A stretch of 64,000 nt of DNA from Eleginops maclovinus (Eukaryota; Chordata; Actinopteri; Perciformes; Eleginopidae), in NCBI RefSeq assembly GCF_036324505.1, contig NC_086352.1, positions 5,474,501-5,538,500 on the forward strand, given 5' to 3'. The notes below the pieces were generated by a model. It saw nothing but the letters and a program-made list of their open reading frames with translations, did not search any database and was not told where the DNA came from. Shown piece by piece: positions 27,284 to 40,709 of this stretch; the first letter of the stretch is position 1; every line of letters begins with the position of its first letter. A program made the position numbers and the translations under genes.

Positions 27284-27839
27284 ATGTAGTGTTTTGCATA
27301 CAAGCGAGTCTGCTGGGATGGTGGCTCCAGCTGCCTCTGGCATCGACAACAACACAATCCTTCCCTTTATGATTTGATGATTGCATATCCAACAAATCCC
27401 AGAGTCTCTAACCAGCGAACAGTTTCAGAGTGAACCACAGGTCACACACACAAATCACACTGCTGGAAGGGAGCATGAAATGCTAATTGGTGGAATAAAG
27501 AGCATAAGGAATGTGTTTCCCACCTGTTAGCTCTCCAAACATGTCGCAAATGGAAGTGTCACTTTGTTAAAAACTGGGTCGCAGCGGCTTATAAATCCAT
27601 CAGAGGCCGGAGCAAAGGAAAAGAAAGCTGTTTATGTCAAACAAATGCACACTGATTTAAGACTGACACTATTAGCAAAGGAATTAATTGCAATGCTAAT
27701 TTTGGCTAGCGAAAAACATGGTTAAAATAAGACAGTAAAAATATACGTCCAACTAGGATTATCGTTCAGGACATTGTAAAACCTTTCGTAGGGACCTGTC
27801 AATTACCCCGGCCTAAAGCATACACCGCTATATTGTCCA
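27284..27839. other. No gene seen
   Basis: No supported feature in this stretch. Confidence 0.4.
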
Positions 27840-28085
27840 TTTTACTTTAAATGGGACTATCATTTATAAAAGAACATCATGCTATGTTGAGGAACACTTG
27901 AATATAGAGATTGAGACCTGAAAATGTTTACAGAGGTGATAAGAAGGATCATTTTCTCATAGACTTCTATACAATCCCCAAAACTAGGAGCTAAAAGAAG
28001 CTCTAGGTTTTCCCAACAAGCTACACCGTACTTGAGATTTTTGCATTTTCTCATAGACTTCCATACAATCTGAGGAATTGGAGCT
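27840..28085 (+). repeat. Dispersed repeat, 'ttctcatagacttctatac' family
   Basis: The phrase occurs at about 27953 and, as 'cttccatac', at about 28048, each followed by 'aatc'. The family is shared with 15000-15480 (inverted) and 58100-58400. Confidence 0.7.
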
Positions 28086-28410
28086 ACCTTTGGGTTTCAT
28101 TTTTCTTAAGACAACATGTTGTGTTATCACGCTGTGTTGTTCAATGACGGTCGTGAGGGTAGCAGTCTCTCTACACTGTGTTTGATTGTTTTGGCACGTA
28201 TTTTTAAGTTGTTACGAGACAAGTGTGAAGAGAGCTGAAGAAGGAATGAGAGCACTCCAGCGCTCAGCTTTATCCAGGACTGTTTTCACTCTAATGAGCG
28301 ATAGCCAAAAATATGTTTTTATCCATTTCCAAGAACCGTTTTCCTCCAGCTTCTGAATTGGCTCCCTGATCCGTTCAATAGAAAAGTCAAAGCCCTGTAT
28401 TTTTGGCTCG

Positions 28411-28411
<1 letters not shown>

Positions 28412-28501
<90 letters not shown>
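28412..28501. repeat. (TG)n microsatellite
   Basis: About 90 bp of pure TG. Confidence 0.97.
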
Positions 28502-28502
<1 letters not shown>

Positions 28503-28720
28503 TGACATTTCCTGCCGGCGGAGCAGCCGAGGTGAACGGTTACTCGGGTGTGACTCCTCCAAAGTGAAGCTGTAATAAAGAGTCTGCCCGACCTCCATCC
28601 CCGTGTTATTGTCGGGCCCGGGGAGCAGCAGCGTCCCCCGATGAAAAACCAGAAGGTCAACCGGGAGGGAAACTCTGACAAAGATGTAGCTAACTCTTTC
28701 TTTTTTTTACCTCCAGTGGA
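28502..28720. other. Modestly CpG-rich segment
   Basis: About 12 CpG in 200 bp ('gccggcggagcagccgagg', 'gtcgggcccgggg'). It could be a small CpG island or first exon, but no coding sequence is recognised and no promoter box is clear. Confidence 0.25.
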
Positions 28721-28871
28721 AAAAGAAATGGGACTAAAAGAAAGGGAGACATACAACCCTTGTGTCACTTGTGAATTGTTGCATTGGGCTGACTTTCTCA
28801 TCCAAAGCCTCTTATAATTAGTGCAAAATCCACACAGATGAATCAAGAGAAGTGTAGATGTATTCATTTCA

Positions 28872-29640
28872 CACAAGTCCTACGATTCTATCAGCTGGTG
28901 GGTTAGTTAAGTGCTTTTTTATTTCATTTGCAACGATTTTATTGCCAAGATGCAATGGAAACAGATGCATCTTCAGTTTGTGACGGAAGGCATGAAGAGC
29001 TTCTGCTGTCCTGATGTCCACGGGGAGATCATTCCACCAATCAGGAGCCAGGATAGCAAACAGGCGGGCTGTTGAGGGGTCGCAGTGATGGAGTAGAAAG
29101 CTGATTAGCTCATCCAGGTTTTTATACATCAAGATCAATGGAAATAGTACCGTGCAGAAAAAGCCAATGGGAAACACAGAAGACGTCCAGTTTGCAAAGC
29201 CATTCCTCACAATTACCAGGCTTTGTTTTCCTTGATGAATGGCTTTAATGATTTACTGATTTTTCAAAGGTTTCTGTTAAGAAGTTCATTGATTTATTGG
29301 CTCTTCATTGCAGCAAGAAGTAGATGATGATCACAATGTCAGTTATTCAATAGGGTTATGCATTTTATAAAGTCTTTAATAACGTGGATGAGTCCCAGTA
29401 ACACTTATATTGAAACCTATGACCCTATTGAGTGGCTCAGATTCCTCCAACGACTCACACACAGATATTCTCATAATTTATCTGATCTTACTCAATCCAG
29501 TTCTCCAGATTGAAGCCTTTACATGTGTTTTTTAAAGCGCATTTAACTGAAAACATGAATTGCAGCTTTACAACGTACACATAAACCATCGTGTCATCAG
29601 CATAAAGATTGAGCCCTGCACCAGGACAGACGGACAAAAG
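28872..29640 (-). mobile_element. Decayed LINE remnant with RT palm and C-terminal motifs
   Basis: On the minus strand two reverse-transcriptase-type signatures occur in the right order. At 29593-29604 is the catalytic YADD in 'GLNLYADDTMVY'. About 500 bp further along, at 28960-29080, comes 'LAPDWWNDLPVDIRTAE' followed by 'FRHKLKMHLF', the usual C-terminal phrase of L2-type ORF2 proteins. In intact elements these are about 1 kb apart, so an internal deletion is inferred. The flanks and the middle show no clear RT homology and the frames differ, so this is an old, non-functional copy. Confidence 0.65.
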
Positions 29641-30696
29641 TGGGATTTGTGGACTTGCCATTTCCTCCATCTTTTCTTCCTCTAAGCTATCAAGTAGTGT
29701 TTCAATTTGTCTCCATGAGGTGCAATAAATCTCCACTCAGTTTGGACGTTGTTACCACAGTTTGCTTCTCGTTACCCCGCCCCCACCACCTGTTCTCCCG
29801 CCGTATTTATCTTATTTTATTCAAAAATATATTCTTTTACGGGCTGCAGATTAAACTGGCAGCTCTGTAATGAGATGCCATTCCCATGCAGCAGTAGGAG
29901 TCGCCATCTGCCTCCATCTGCTCGCTCAGTCCTGGACATCCACACACACAAACCCACACGCACGCACACACACACACACACACACACAGCAAATCAAAAC
30001 ACAGCGCCGTGTCCAGCAGGTAGAGGTCTTTTTAATCCGTTCTGCAGGTGGTACCTCCGACCAAAACGCCACCAGGACGCCGCAAGGAAAACGAGATGGA
30101 GAAAAGATGTTCATTAAACTCCATCCTCTCATCCCGGGGTAATCTGAGCTTCATTTCCCTCCTGTCTTCACAGGGTTAGGGTCAGTCAATGAAAAGACAC
30201 CCGAATAAGCCGTCTTCTATAAAGAGGTGCAGGGATGACATGTCTCTGTAGACTGACCCTGAAGGCATCATCTCCCTGGTTCTGTTAGAGCCGGTGTAAA
30301 TGCAAAGTAATGGCGTGGAAAATAACCGGAATGGGAATTAGTGATTGTTTGTCCAATCATTACAAAACTCATACGCTCCATAGACCTGTTGAAGCAGCCT
30401 TGTTTAATTATATATTTTCAAATACGTGAAGAGCACATTTTGGCAGAAATCAATGGATTTTTGTCCAATCATTATCGAACTTTGTGGATATTTGGAAATG
30501 TGCTCCTGAATGAATTGAAATGCTGCATTCTTATTGGTCTAACTTAAGACACAATGGAACCAGGTGACTTAGCTAACCCTGTGTCTGGAGCTCCTGTGTT
30601 TCCTTTGATGATCATGAATCTATCCAACACTATAAAGTAGTTAAAGGCGGACGTTCTGAATCAGTAGGCCCAAAGATCCTTTTGGGGAACGGGCAC
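29641..30696. other. No gene seen; short imperfect CA tract at 29941-29988
   Basis: The CA tract has 'aaccc' and 'cacgcacgc' interruptions. 'ttgtccaatcatta' is repeated at about 30349 and 30462. Nothing else can be supported. Confidence 0.45.
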
Positions 30697-30780
30697 GCTG
30701 TTGGGAGTGTTCCCCTCCCTGTGTGTTCTATGGTTTTAATGCATGTAAAGGGTCTGCAGAGGCTAAAATCCCTGTGTTCC
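30697..30780 (+). repeat. Dispersed repeat, shared with 19.4 kb
   Basis: The core 'ggtctgcagaggctaaaatc' with 'cctgtgttcc' corresponds to 19438-19523. The similarity ends on the right near 30780. Confidence 0.65.
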
Positions 30781-32200
30781 TTCAAAAGGGAGTTTCTCAA
30801 CACAAATGGTCCTCTTTAACAGAAGTCAGTGATGTGCTGAGAAACGCCGGTATTTCTTGTAACCTTCCCCCTCCTCCCCTCCTCCTCCCCCTCCTCCTCC
30901 TAATGGAGCTTTTCTTTGCTCCTCTCCTTCATGCTGTGCAAGAATAGCATTGATTAATTCCTCTTTGCGAACTCTGTCTCTAATGGCCTGCACGGTACAG
31001 TGAACAATTCAGGTCTTAAAATGCAGCGCTGCACAACCCATTGATCAGTGAGTGTTATGACTAATATACACAGTCATGTATTTCCACTCTTCTGAAAGCA
31101 CGTTTTCCCGGGTTTGCTGGATGTTTTATCACCAAGCAGGTTTTCACTTCTAAGGTACTTTGTTGGTATTCAGCTTGACAAGATTATATATTACATTAAG
31201 AAGAAATAAAAGGGTTGAAGGACCGAAAGCATGAAAATAGAAAGGCATTAAAGTCACTTTACAAACAAACACTGCAAACAACAAAAAGATGCAATTAAGT
31301 AAATTAGATAAAATGCAAAGAAAATATAAACCATTGACTTTCCATAATTGATGTAAACTGATCCGTCCTACTGCAGCTCCACTGCAGAAGAGTGAATTAA
31401 ACTGGCCAACCATGAATATGGGTTTTGGATGTTGGGCCCCATTACAGCGGTGCAGTGTGTGGTGAAGCGAGTGGACGGGAAATATGCAACTGGTTAGTGT
31501 TCTCAGCAGGAGGAGTGTGTGTATCCGAGGTTCAAAGTCTGACTGGATTCAGTTTGATGTTGTTTGGTTTGCAGCTGTTAGAGGCGGACAGCTCTGTCTC
31601 CTCTGCTCTTATTTCTGAGCGGACTGCCTTTCTGTTTTTGTCCTAGCGAGCGGATGATTGCACTCACCTGAAATACAAACTGAGCTCAGGGATCAGGGTC
31701 TCCTTCCTCTTCTGCTTAAGGAGGAGGCACTACAGGGGAATAGGGGGAAACAATTGTGGATGGAATGGTGTTCTGATACGGGTTGGACCAGTCTATTGCA
31801 ATTGTCTCGCCTTGGAGCATCTTAAGGTCGGCCTCTGGGACTGTGGCTAACAGCTCTGACAGACCTGCTTAGTTTGAGCTAACCTTGCTCCTATTTCACT
31901 AATGTCCAGAGACGGAAAGACCCGCCTTTATTATTGTGTCCCGGCCGAGCGGTCAGCGCTGACTGACAGAGGTTTTGGTGGAACGGGCCGAGTTTCAATT
32001 TAGCTTTTCCCTCCGGAGGAGAGAGGCAGCGAGCGCGCACACCTGCCAACACCACTCCCATCTCTGCACGTCCAGACAGACGAGATAAACTCTCCTGCTT
32101 CACTCTGATTCACTCTGGTAGAGGCACTGTTCCTGATTCAGTTTGAAGCCCAACGGCGTCTAATTAGCTGCAGGTGTTTTAAAGTGGAAATATTATGTAG
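30781..32200. other. No gene seen; CpG-rich patch at 31905-32060
   Basis: A C/T-rich run lies at 30867-30902. About a dozen CpG fall in 31905-32060 ('cggccgagcggtcagcgc', 'gcgagcgcgc'). No exon or promoter box is convincing. Confidence 0.4.
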
Positions 32201-34875
32201 ATGTTCAGGTGTATATCAGTATGTAGTGTCTCTACTTTAAAGAGTCCTCTCCTGCTGATGTTCAGGTGTATATCAGTATGTAGAGTCTCTACTTTAAAGA
32301 GTCCTCTCCTGCTGATGTTCAGGTGTATATCAGTATGTAGTGTCTCTACTTTAAAGAGTCCTCTCCTGCTGATGTTCAGGTGTATATCAGTATGTAGTGT
32401 CTCTACTTTAAAGAGTCCTCTCCTGCTGATGTTCAGGTGTATATCAGTATGTAGAGTCTCTACTTTAAAGAGTCCTCTCCTGCTGATGTTCAGGTGTATA
32501 TCAGTATGTAGAGTCTCTACTTTAAAGAGTCCTCTCCTGCTGATGTTCAGGTGTATATCAGTATGTAGTGTCTCTACTTTAAAGAGTCCTCTCCTGCTGA
32601 TGTTCAGGTGTATGTCAGTATGTAGAGTCTCTACTTTAAAGAGTCCTCTCCTGCTGATGTTCAGGTGTATATCAGTATGTAGTGTCTCTACTTTAAAGAG
32701 TCCTCTCCTGCTGATGTTCAGGTGTATATCAGTATGTAGTGTCTCTACTTTAAAGAGTCCTCTCCTGCTGATGTTCAGGTGTATATCAGTATGTAGAGTC
32801 TCTACTTTAAAGAGTCCTCTCCTGCTGATGTTCAGGTGTATATCAGTATGTAGTGTCTCTACTTTAAAGAGTCCTCTCCTGCTGATGTTCAGGTGTATAT
32901 CAGTATGTAGTGTCTCTACTTTAAAGAGTCCTCTCCTGCTGATGTTAAGGTGTATATCAGTATGTAGAGTCTCTACTTTAAAGAGTCCTCTCCTGCTGAT
33001 GTTCAGGTGTATATCAGTATGCAGTGTCTCTACTTTAAAGAGTCCTCTCCTGCTGATGTTCAGGTGTATATCAGTATGTAGAGTCTCTATTTTAAAGAGT
33101 CCTCTCCTGCTGATGTTCAGGTGTATATCAGTATGTAGAGTTTCTACTTTAAAGAGTCCTCTCCTGCTGATGTTCAGGTGTATATCAGTATGTAGCATCT
33201 CTACTTTAAAGAGTCCTCTCCTGCTGATGTTCAGGTGTATATCAGTATGTAGAGTCTCTATTTTAAAGAGTCCTCTCCTGCTGATGTTCAGGTGTATATC
33301 AGTATGTAGTGTCTCTACTTTAAAGAGTCCTCTCCTGCTGATGTTCAGGTGTATATCAGTATGTAGTGTCTCTACTTTAAAGAGTCCTCTCCTGCTGATG
33401 TTCAGGTGTATATCAGTATGTAGAGTCTCTACTTTAAAGAGTCCTCTCCTGCTGATGTTCAGGTGTATATCAGTATGTAGTGTCTCTACTTTAAAGAGTC
33501 CTCTCCTGCTGATGTTCAGGTGTATATCAGTATGTAGTGTCTCTACTTTAAAGAGTCCTCTCCTGCTGATGTTCAGGTGTATATCAGTATGCAGTGTCTC
33601 TACTTTAAAGAGTCCTCTCCTGCTGATGTTCAGGTGTATATCAGTATGTAGCATCTCTACTTTAAAGAGTCCTCTCCTGCTGATGTTCAGGTGTATATCA
33701 GTATGTAGAGTCTCTATTTTAAAGAGTCCTCTCCTGCTGATGTTCAGGTGTATATCAGTATGTAGCGTCTCTACTTTAAAGAGTCCTCTCCTGCTGATGT
33801 TCAGGTGTATATCAGTATGTAGTGTCTCTACTTTAAAGAGTCCTCTCCTGCTGATGTTCAGGTGTATATCAGTATGTAGCGTCTCTACTTTAAAGAGTCC
33901 TCTCCTGCTGATGTTCAGGTGTATATCAGTATGTAGAGTCTCTACTTTAAAGAGTCCTCTCCTGCTGATGTTCAGGTGTATATCAGTATGTAGAGTCTCT
34001 ACTTTAAAGAGTCCTCTCCTGCTGATGTTCAGGTGTATATCAGTATGTAGTGTCTCTACTTTAAAGAGTCCTCTCCTGCTGATGTTCAGGTGTATATCAG
34101 TATGTAGAGTCTCTACTTTAAAGAGTCCTCTCCTGCTGATGTTCAGGTGTATATCAGTATGTAGAGTCTCTACTTTAAAGAGTCCTCTCCTGCTGATGTT
34201 CAGGTGTATATCAGTATGTAGAGTCTCTATTTTAAAGAGTCCTCTCCTGCTGATGTTCAGGTGTATATCAGTAGGTAGTGTCTCTACTTTAAAGAGTCCT
34301 CTCCTGCTGATGTTCAGGTGTATATCAGTATGTAGAGTCTCTACTTTAAAGAGTCCTCTCCTGCTGATGTTCAGGTGTATATCAGTATGTAGTGTCTCTA
34401 CTTTAAAGAGTCCTCTCCTGCTGATGTTCAGGTGTATATCAGTATGTAGAGTCTCTACTTTAAAGAGTCCTCTCCTGCTGATGTTCAGGTGTATATCAGT
34501 ATGTAGAGTCTCTACTTTAAAGAGTCCTCTCCTGCTGATGTTCAGGTGTATATCAGTATGTAGAGTCTCTATTTTAAAGAGTCCTCTCCTGCTGATGTTC
34601 AGGTGTATATCAGTATGTAGTGTCTCTACTTTAAAGAGTCCTCTCCTGCTGATGTTCAGGTGTATATCAGTATGTAGAGTCTCTACTTTAAAGAGTCCTC
34701 TCCTGCTGATGTTCAGGTGTATATCAGTATGTAGTGTCTCTACTTTAAAGAGTCCTCTCCTGCTGATGTTCAGGTGTATATCAGTATGTAGTGTCTCTAC
34801 TTTAAAGAGTCCTCTCCTGCTGATGTTCAGGTGTATATCAGTATGTAGAGTCTCTACTTTAAAGAGTCCTCTCCT
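32201..34875 (+). repeat. 57-bp satellite array, 47 units
   Basis: Forty-seven head-to-tail copies with no length change. The unit starts 'atgttcaggtgtatatcag' and ends 'agtcctctcctgctg'. The main polymorphism is 'gtagtgtctc' against 'gtagagtctc'; the second form makes 'gtagagtctctac', a perfect 6+1+6 palindrome. Rarer variants are 'gcagtg', 'gtagcatctc', 'gtagcgtctc' and 'ctatttta'. Since 57 is 3 x 19 and the unit has no stop on either strand in one frame, both strands are open for about 930 codons. This is a tandem repeat and not a protein gene. It ends abruptly at 'ctctcct|ctgtgg'. Confidence 0.97.
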
Positions 34876-35598
34876 CTGTGGTTTAAGAATGAACAGCAGG
34901 GACTCTGTGGTTACCTTGCTGGATACAGCAGTTCCCATGGTAACAATCCCAATGGGAGAGAATAATGGGTTTTTTTGCATCTCTTTATAAAGAAGTCACT
35001 GGAAATCAATATGAGGTGTGAGATGATGAATGTGTGTGTGATACTCATGGTGATCCATCAACAGTGTTTCTATCAGTGTGTAGGGTAGTGGTGTTGGTCG
35101 GGGAAGAGCCGATGAAGATGAAGAAGCAGAAGAAGAAGGAGCTTCCCACGTGGGAATAAAATGAATCTAAAAGGCACCCAAAATAAAGTTCTGTGTACTG
35201 GGTCAGTGTCTGGTAATGTCTCCCAGAAATCTGTCTGTATCGAACCGAGTGAAACAATGTGAGCTGGGTTTGATGTGCTTGGATTTGATGCAATTGGCAA
35301 ACTTGCTGTCGTTGGCATCAGAAAGTAAAATCTCAAGGCTGCGTTTTATTTTGCAGAGAGAGATTTTGCACAGAATCTCCAGCTGGCATCTTACAAATCC
35401 AACCGAGAAATCAAGCAGAAACTGGACCATTGTTCTCAGTATAAAGGTAGTGTGTAAGGTCAGACTGAACTGCCTACTTCATTGATTCAGTCTAACTTTG
35501 GGATATATGTTAATTAACAGGGACAGGGGGCAGGATTTGGCAGCATTAAAGGGTTTCATCGAGGAGGCTTTCAGCAGCGTGTCATGAAGAAATGTGAA
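34876..35598. other. No gene seen
   Basis: Unique sequence with short overlapping open frames on both strands at 35045-35485 and no recognised domain. Confidence 0.4.
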
Positions 35599-36085
35599 CC
35601 CTTTATCAAATCAAATCCAATCATACGTAAAAATAAATACAGTCAAATGTAGGACTCAGGAGGACACACACAGCTGTAAGTGTAGGCTTTATCAAAAAGG
35701 AAAGTCTTCAACAAGCTCCTAAAAGTATGGACACAGTCTGCTTCCCTAATAAAAACAGGAGAGAGAAGGGAGCTCGGTAGCTGAACTGTCTGACTCCGGA
35801 TCTGGTTTTCTGGACTCTGGGAGTGTGATGCCCCCAGAGGGACAGATCTTTTAGGTATGATGGTGCCTTCCCATTAAGCGCTTTGTAGGTCAGAAGAAGA
35901 GTTTGATTCTGTGCTTCACTGGGAGCCGGTGTGGAGCGGCTGAGTGATGTGGTGCTGTTTCCTCGTTCTTGTTAGCAGACGGGCTGCAGAATCTTGAACC
36001 AGTTGAAGCGTTTGAATGGACGCGGTGGGACAGCCTGATAGAAGGGAGTGGCAGTAATCCAGCCAAGATGTCATAACATCCTGCT
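35599..36085 (-). pseudogene. LINE ORF2 C-terminal remnant, frameshifted
   Basis: The minus strand reads 'WLDYCHSLLSGCPTASIQ', then 'LQLVQDSAARLLTRTRK', the region after the RT palm in L2/CR1/Rex-type LINEs. The frame is then lost. Later phrases 'LLTYKALNGKAPSYLKDL' and 'RSLLKTFLFDKAYTYS' appear in another frame, with a stop near 35645. At least two frameshifts are needed, so the copy is dead. The 3' end reaches about 35599. Confidence 0.85.
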
Positions 36086-36724
36086 GGATATCTTTTTTAA
36101 CCTCTTTATATACAGTATGTAATTGTGTAATTGCACAGGCTTTAGTGTCGTCTGCAGAGGTTGGTGGTTGGCAGAACAAACCAATGGCATTAAGACACTG
36201 AACAGAGGCAGTGTTCCAGGCCTGAATGCATCATAAACTTTTAGATTAGACATAAACAGAAGCAGGCCTGAATCTGCACTTCTGTTATAAAAAGGGATGC
36301 TTTGTTTACGAGGCTTTAGTGTTATATTTGGTCGTGTGTGGTTGTGGAGTTTCTTTTGGTATTAGTTTGTGCTCTTCGTGTAAAACAATTGTTCCTAAGG
36401 TAAAGAAAGGTGTCTTAGATTCAGCATAGATACGGTACAAACAAAAACCTGAACTCGCATTTAAAAGAGAGCTTGTGAATCTCAGACGGCTGGAGGAAGA
36501 ATTTCCTTTCTTCTGAGATGATTACAGACAATCGTGGGCGACCCTGAAACTGAACGGAGATGTTTTCAAATGCTTGAGCTTCAGTGAGGTTTGAATACTC
36601 TGAGTTTCAGATTGCTTTGAATACTTTCTGATGAAAATAAATGCAGAGGTTTCTCAGGAATCTGTGTTTTGTGCCGTCTACAGGTGGGGATTTGAAATGA
36701 GTTCCAGTCACACACTTGTTAAGA
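36086..36724. other. No gene seen
   Basis: No supported feature between the LINE and SINE remnants. Confidence 0.4.
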
Positions 36725-36985
36725 TTCAATAAGATAAGATAAGATTCAACTTTGTCATTGCACAGAGTACAAGTACTAGGACAACGAAAGGCAGGTCTCT
36801 GCATTTGACCCATCCTAGTGTTAGGAGCAGTGGGCTGCCATTATGTACGGCGCCCGGGGAGCAGTGTAGGTAACCAGTGTCTTGCTCAGGGACACCACGT
36901 GGCACTTGGTCTTTCGGGGACTTGAACTGGTGACCTTCCAGTTCCCAGGCCAAGCCCCTATGGACTTTGCCACCACCGCACACTT
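36725..36985 (-). mobile_element. tRNA-derived SINE with ATCTT tail, minus strand
   Basis: On the minus strand the head ends in a B-box-like 'agttcaagtcc'. The body holds 'ccctgagcaagacactgg', 'gcccactgctcctaaca' and 'gatgggtcaaatgcagag', and the tail is a run of 'ttatc' units. It is a different subfamily from the SINE at 9869. Confidence 0.85.
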
Positions 36986-37283
36986 GTTGCTTTACATCCA
37001 GAAGTTTTTCTGCGAGTCATAACGTTCAGCGGGGCCAAACAGCTTCAGGTAACATGTCTCCTCCTCCGCCTGCCTTCTCGCTCTTGTTGTGGCTGATTTC
37101 AGATGCCAAACTTAGAAGAGGCCAAACTTTTAAGTGGGTCTCCGGAGGATAAACGGCAGACAGCAGACAAAATGTGCCGGCTTTTTTTTTTTTAAGTGTC
37201 CGTCCTGCACTTTAGAGTCCAATTCTAAAGCTATGAATCTCAAACAGGCTTGGAGGGAAATCTCACTCCTCCTCAGATGCATT

Positions 37284-38395
<1,112 letters not shown>

Positions 38396-38569
38396 ACCAA
38401 TCAGCTCTCAGAGGGGCGTGGCCAGTAGCAGCTCATTAGCATGTAAAGCTACAGACACAGAATCAGCCCTTTAGGAACAGGGCTGAAACAGAGGGGGTTA
38501 TAGGACAATGATCTGTTTGGTGTTTCAGCCAATCAGAGACAGGCTCTGGATATATCTGAGACCTGGAAT
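38396..38569 (-). repeat. Dispersed repeat, minus-strand copy
   Basis: The reverse complement of 5793-5960 ('gaatcagccctttaggaac', 'ataggacaatgatctgtttg'). Similarity fades on both sides within about 10 bp, which helps to define the ends of the element. Confidence 0.8.
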
Positions 38570-39081
38570 ATAGTGCTGAAGAAGAGGATAGTAGGGGAGC
38601 TTTAAATGAGGAAGCTGGTGTAACATTGCTTTATGAAAAAGACACAGGAAGTGCTCCGACAGAATAACTAGATTATCACCTCATTATTTTGCTCCTTCAC
38701 TTTACATTCAGCTCAGGATCGATACCGCCGAGCTCTCCAGTCCCTGTGCCGTCTTCCCCTACTCTGGGCTTTATTGACTCAGCTCCTCCCGTCTGCACCA
38801 GTGAGCCATTACTGATGAGGAGGGATAAACCCAGTGTACCTGGCTCTGTCTCTTCCTGTGAATATTTTACACATGAACAGCTCATTGGGGAGAAGCCGAG
38901 CGGCACAGAACCACTTAGGAATTCATCCACAGAGACTCAGAGCGTAATCTGAACAGCTGATCAGACAATTAGAAATCGTTACCCATTTGCCACCTCAACA
39001 GCTCACTGCACAAGCTGAGAGCCGAGCCGCAGAGGAGTCTGTTAGTCCTGGATATAATGAATTGTTATTGTGATGGTTTAC
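38570..39081. other. No gene seen
   Basis: Opposed 77-87 residue open frames at 38689-38952 mirror each other and lack recognisable domains. Confidence 0.4.
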
Positions 39082-39117
39082 TCCACCACCTCCTCCTCCT
39101 CCTCCTCTTCCTCCTCC
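39082..39117. repeat. (CCT)n tract
   Basis: About 36 bp of CCT triplets with one CTT interruption. Confidence 0.9.
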
Positions 39118-40110
39118 ATCGCTGCAAATCTGATCCAGCCTCTCCGTGTTCATTGGGTAAAGAGCACGAATGAACAAAGTTACCGGACGTCTTTGTTGAA
39201 GAGTTTTTAGGGATGTAGTGGTTCACCGGAGAAGGTCAGGATGAGATTGAGGTTACACTAAATCAGATTAAAAACGACTAAAAAGACCAAACTAAACATT
39301 GAACACACTGATGAACTACTGCCTTCAATGGTGGAGCAAGTGTTGACATCTAGTACCAAAGTAAAGGTATCTACACCGAGGAAATACCTGTGTTGTATTC
39401 TTTAACTAACAGTCCTGATTCTCCAGGTCTCACAGAGTCTTCTCTTCCTCGTTGGGTAAAGGAAACTAAAACGGTTACTGGTAGTCTTTGTTTTAAGTGG
39501 ATTTGTGGAGCGTTGTCCAGGCAGAAATCGAGGACACAGTCAATTAGTTTATAGCAATTAAAAGACATCTTTGCAGATGTGGGGCCAGTTATAATCTGTG
39601 GTGTCCTGCATGACCATCAGGCGTGCAAACCCGATGTACACACTGCTACGGGACAGTAGACACCTGCCGGCAGTGGTGGAGGAAGTATTGACATCTATTA
39701 CCCAAAGAAAAGTATCCATGCCGAGGAAATACCAGTGCAGAATTCTTCAATCCTTGATTCAGTCATTTCGTGTTCAGTGGGTAAAGGAGACTAAACATGT
39801 TAGTGGTCGTCTTCGTTGAAAGTGTCAGTGATTTGAAGAGCTGACAGAGCCTTGTTTTTCACTGGTTCACATCTTGGCAGGTGTGTGACCAGTTCTAATC
39901 TCTGGCGTCCGGCATGACAACCAGGCGTGCAAACCGGACCTACACACTGCTGAATAAAGGACTGCCTGCTCTCCTGCAGTGGTAGAGGAAGCATTGGCAT
40001 GATTCACCAAAGTCAGGTGGTTTAAATAAAGCAGTTTTACTACAACGGAAAAAATGTAATCGTTACAAATACTGGTCGAGGAAGTGTTTACAAAAGCATA
40101 CAAAGTAAAT
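39118..40110 (+). repeat. Decayed ~300-bp tandem repeat
   Basis: The phrase 'gtggaggaagtattgacatc' or close variants recurs at about 39331, 39676, 39981 and 40072. 'gcgtgcaaacccgatgtac' and 'gcgtgcaaaccggacctac' recur at about 39620 and 39925. 'tgggtaaaggaNactaaa' recurs at about 39453 and 39778. The phrase resembles a common teleost transposon segment, but I cannot define its ends. Confidence 0.7.
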
Positions 40111-40356
40111 ACAATTTCTCCAAACAACAAACAACATACCGAACATAGGAGTCGATTTTGCATGAAATATAATTAAAGATGTAGTTCTTTAGTTGCTGTG
40201 TGTAGATGCAGGTCTTTTAGACACACGACAACAAGCTTAAAGTCTGAGTGAGCGAGTGTGCCAATAATAACCCTGATGCACACCAAGAGCTGTCGTCGTC
40301 ACAGAGAGTTCTGTAAGCCTCAACTAGCTGGGTTCATCCCCACGTCCTCCACTGTC

Positions 40357-40392
40357 AGTGTGTGTGAGAGTGTGTGTGTGTGTGTGTGTGTG
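40357..40392. repeat. Short imperfect (TG)n
   Basis: TG with a 'gaga' interruption. Confidence 0.9.
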
Positions 40393-40612
40393 TTCATTGT
40401 ACAACCTCCACCTCTCTGACGGAGTAAGGACCCTTTTGTCCCATCTCTACAGTCTCCAATTACAGTAATCTCCTTCCTCGGCTAATCCTGCCGCGCAGAA
40501 ACTTTGAAGTGGAACGCTTCCTCGAACATCAAAGTTGTCTCCTCACCTCTCCGCTCACGCCAGTCTCTGGAACACTGGGGGAGATAATGGGAGAGGACGG
40601 AGGAGCCTGAAC

Positions 40613-40708
<96 letters not shown>
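40613..40708. repeat. (CA)n microsatellite
   Basis: About 96 bp of pure CA. Confidence 0.97.

Positions 40709-40709
<1 letters not shown>

Noticed and set aside
32179..34990. Open frames of about 930 codons on both strands
   Set aside because: They are translations of a 57-bp tandem repeat whose length is a multiple of three and which lacks stops. The 19-residue periodic products have no signal, domain or codon bias.
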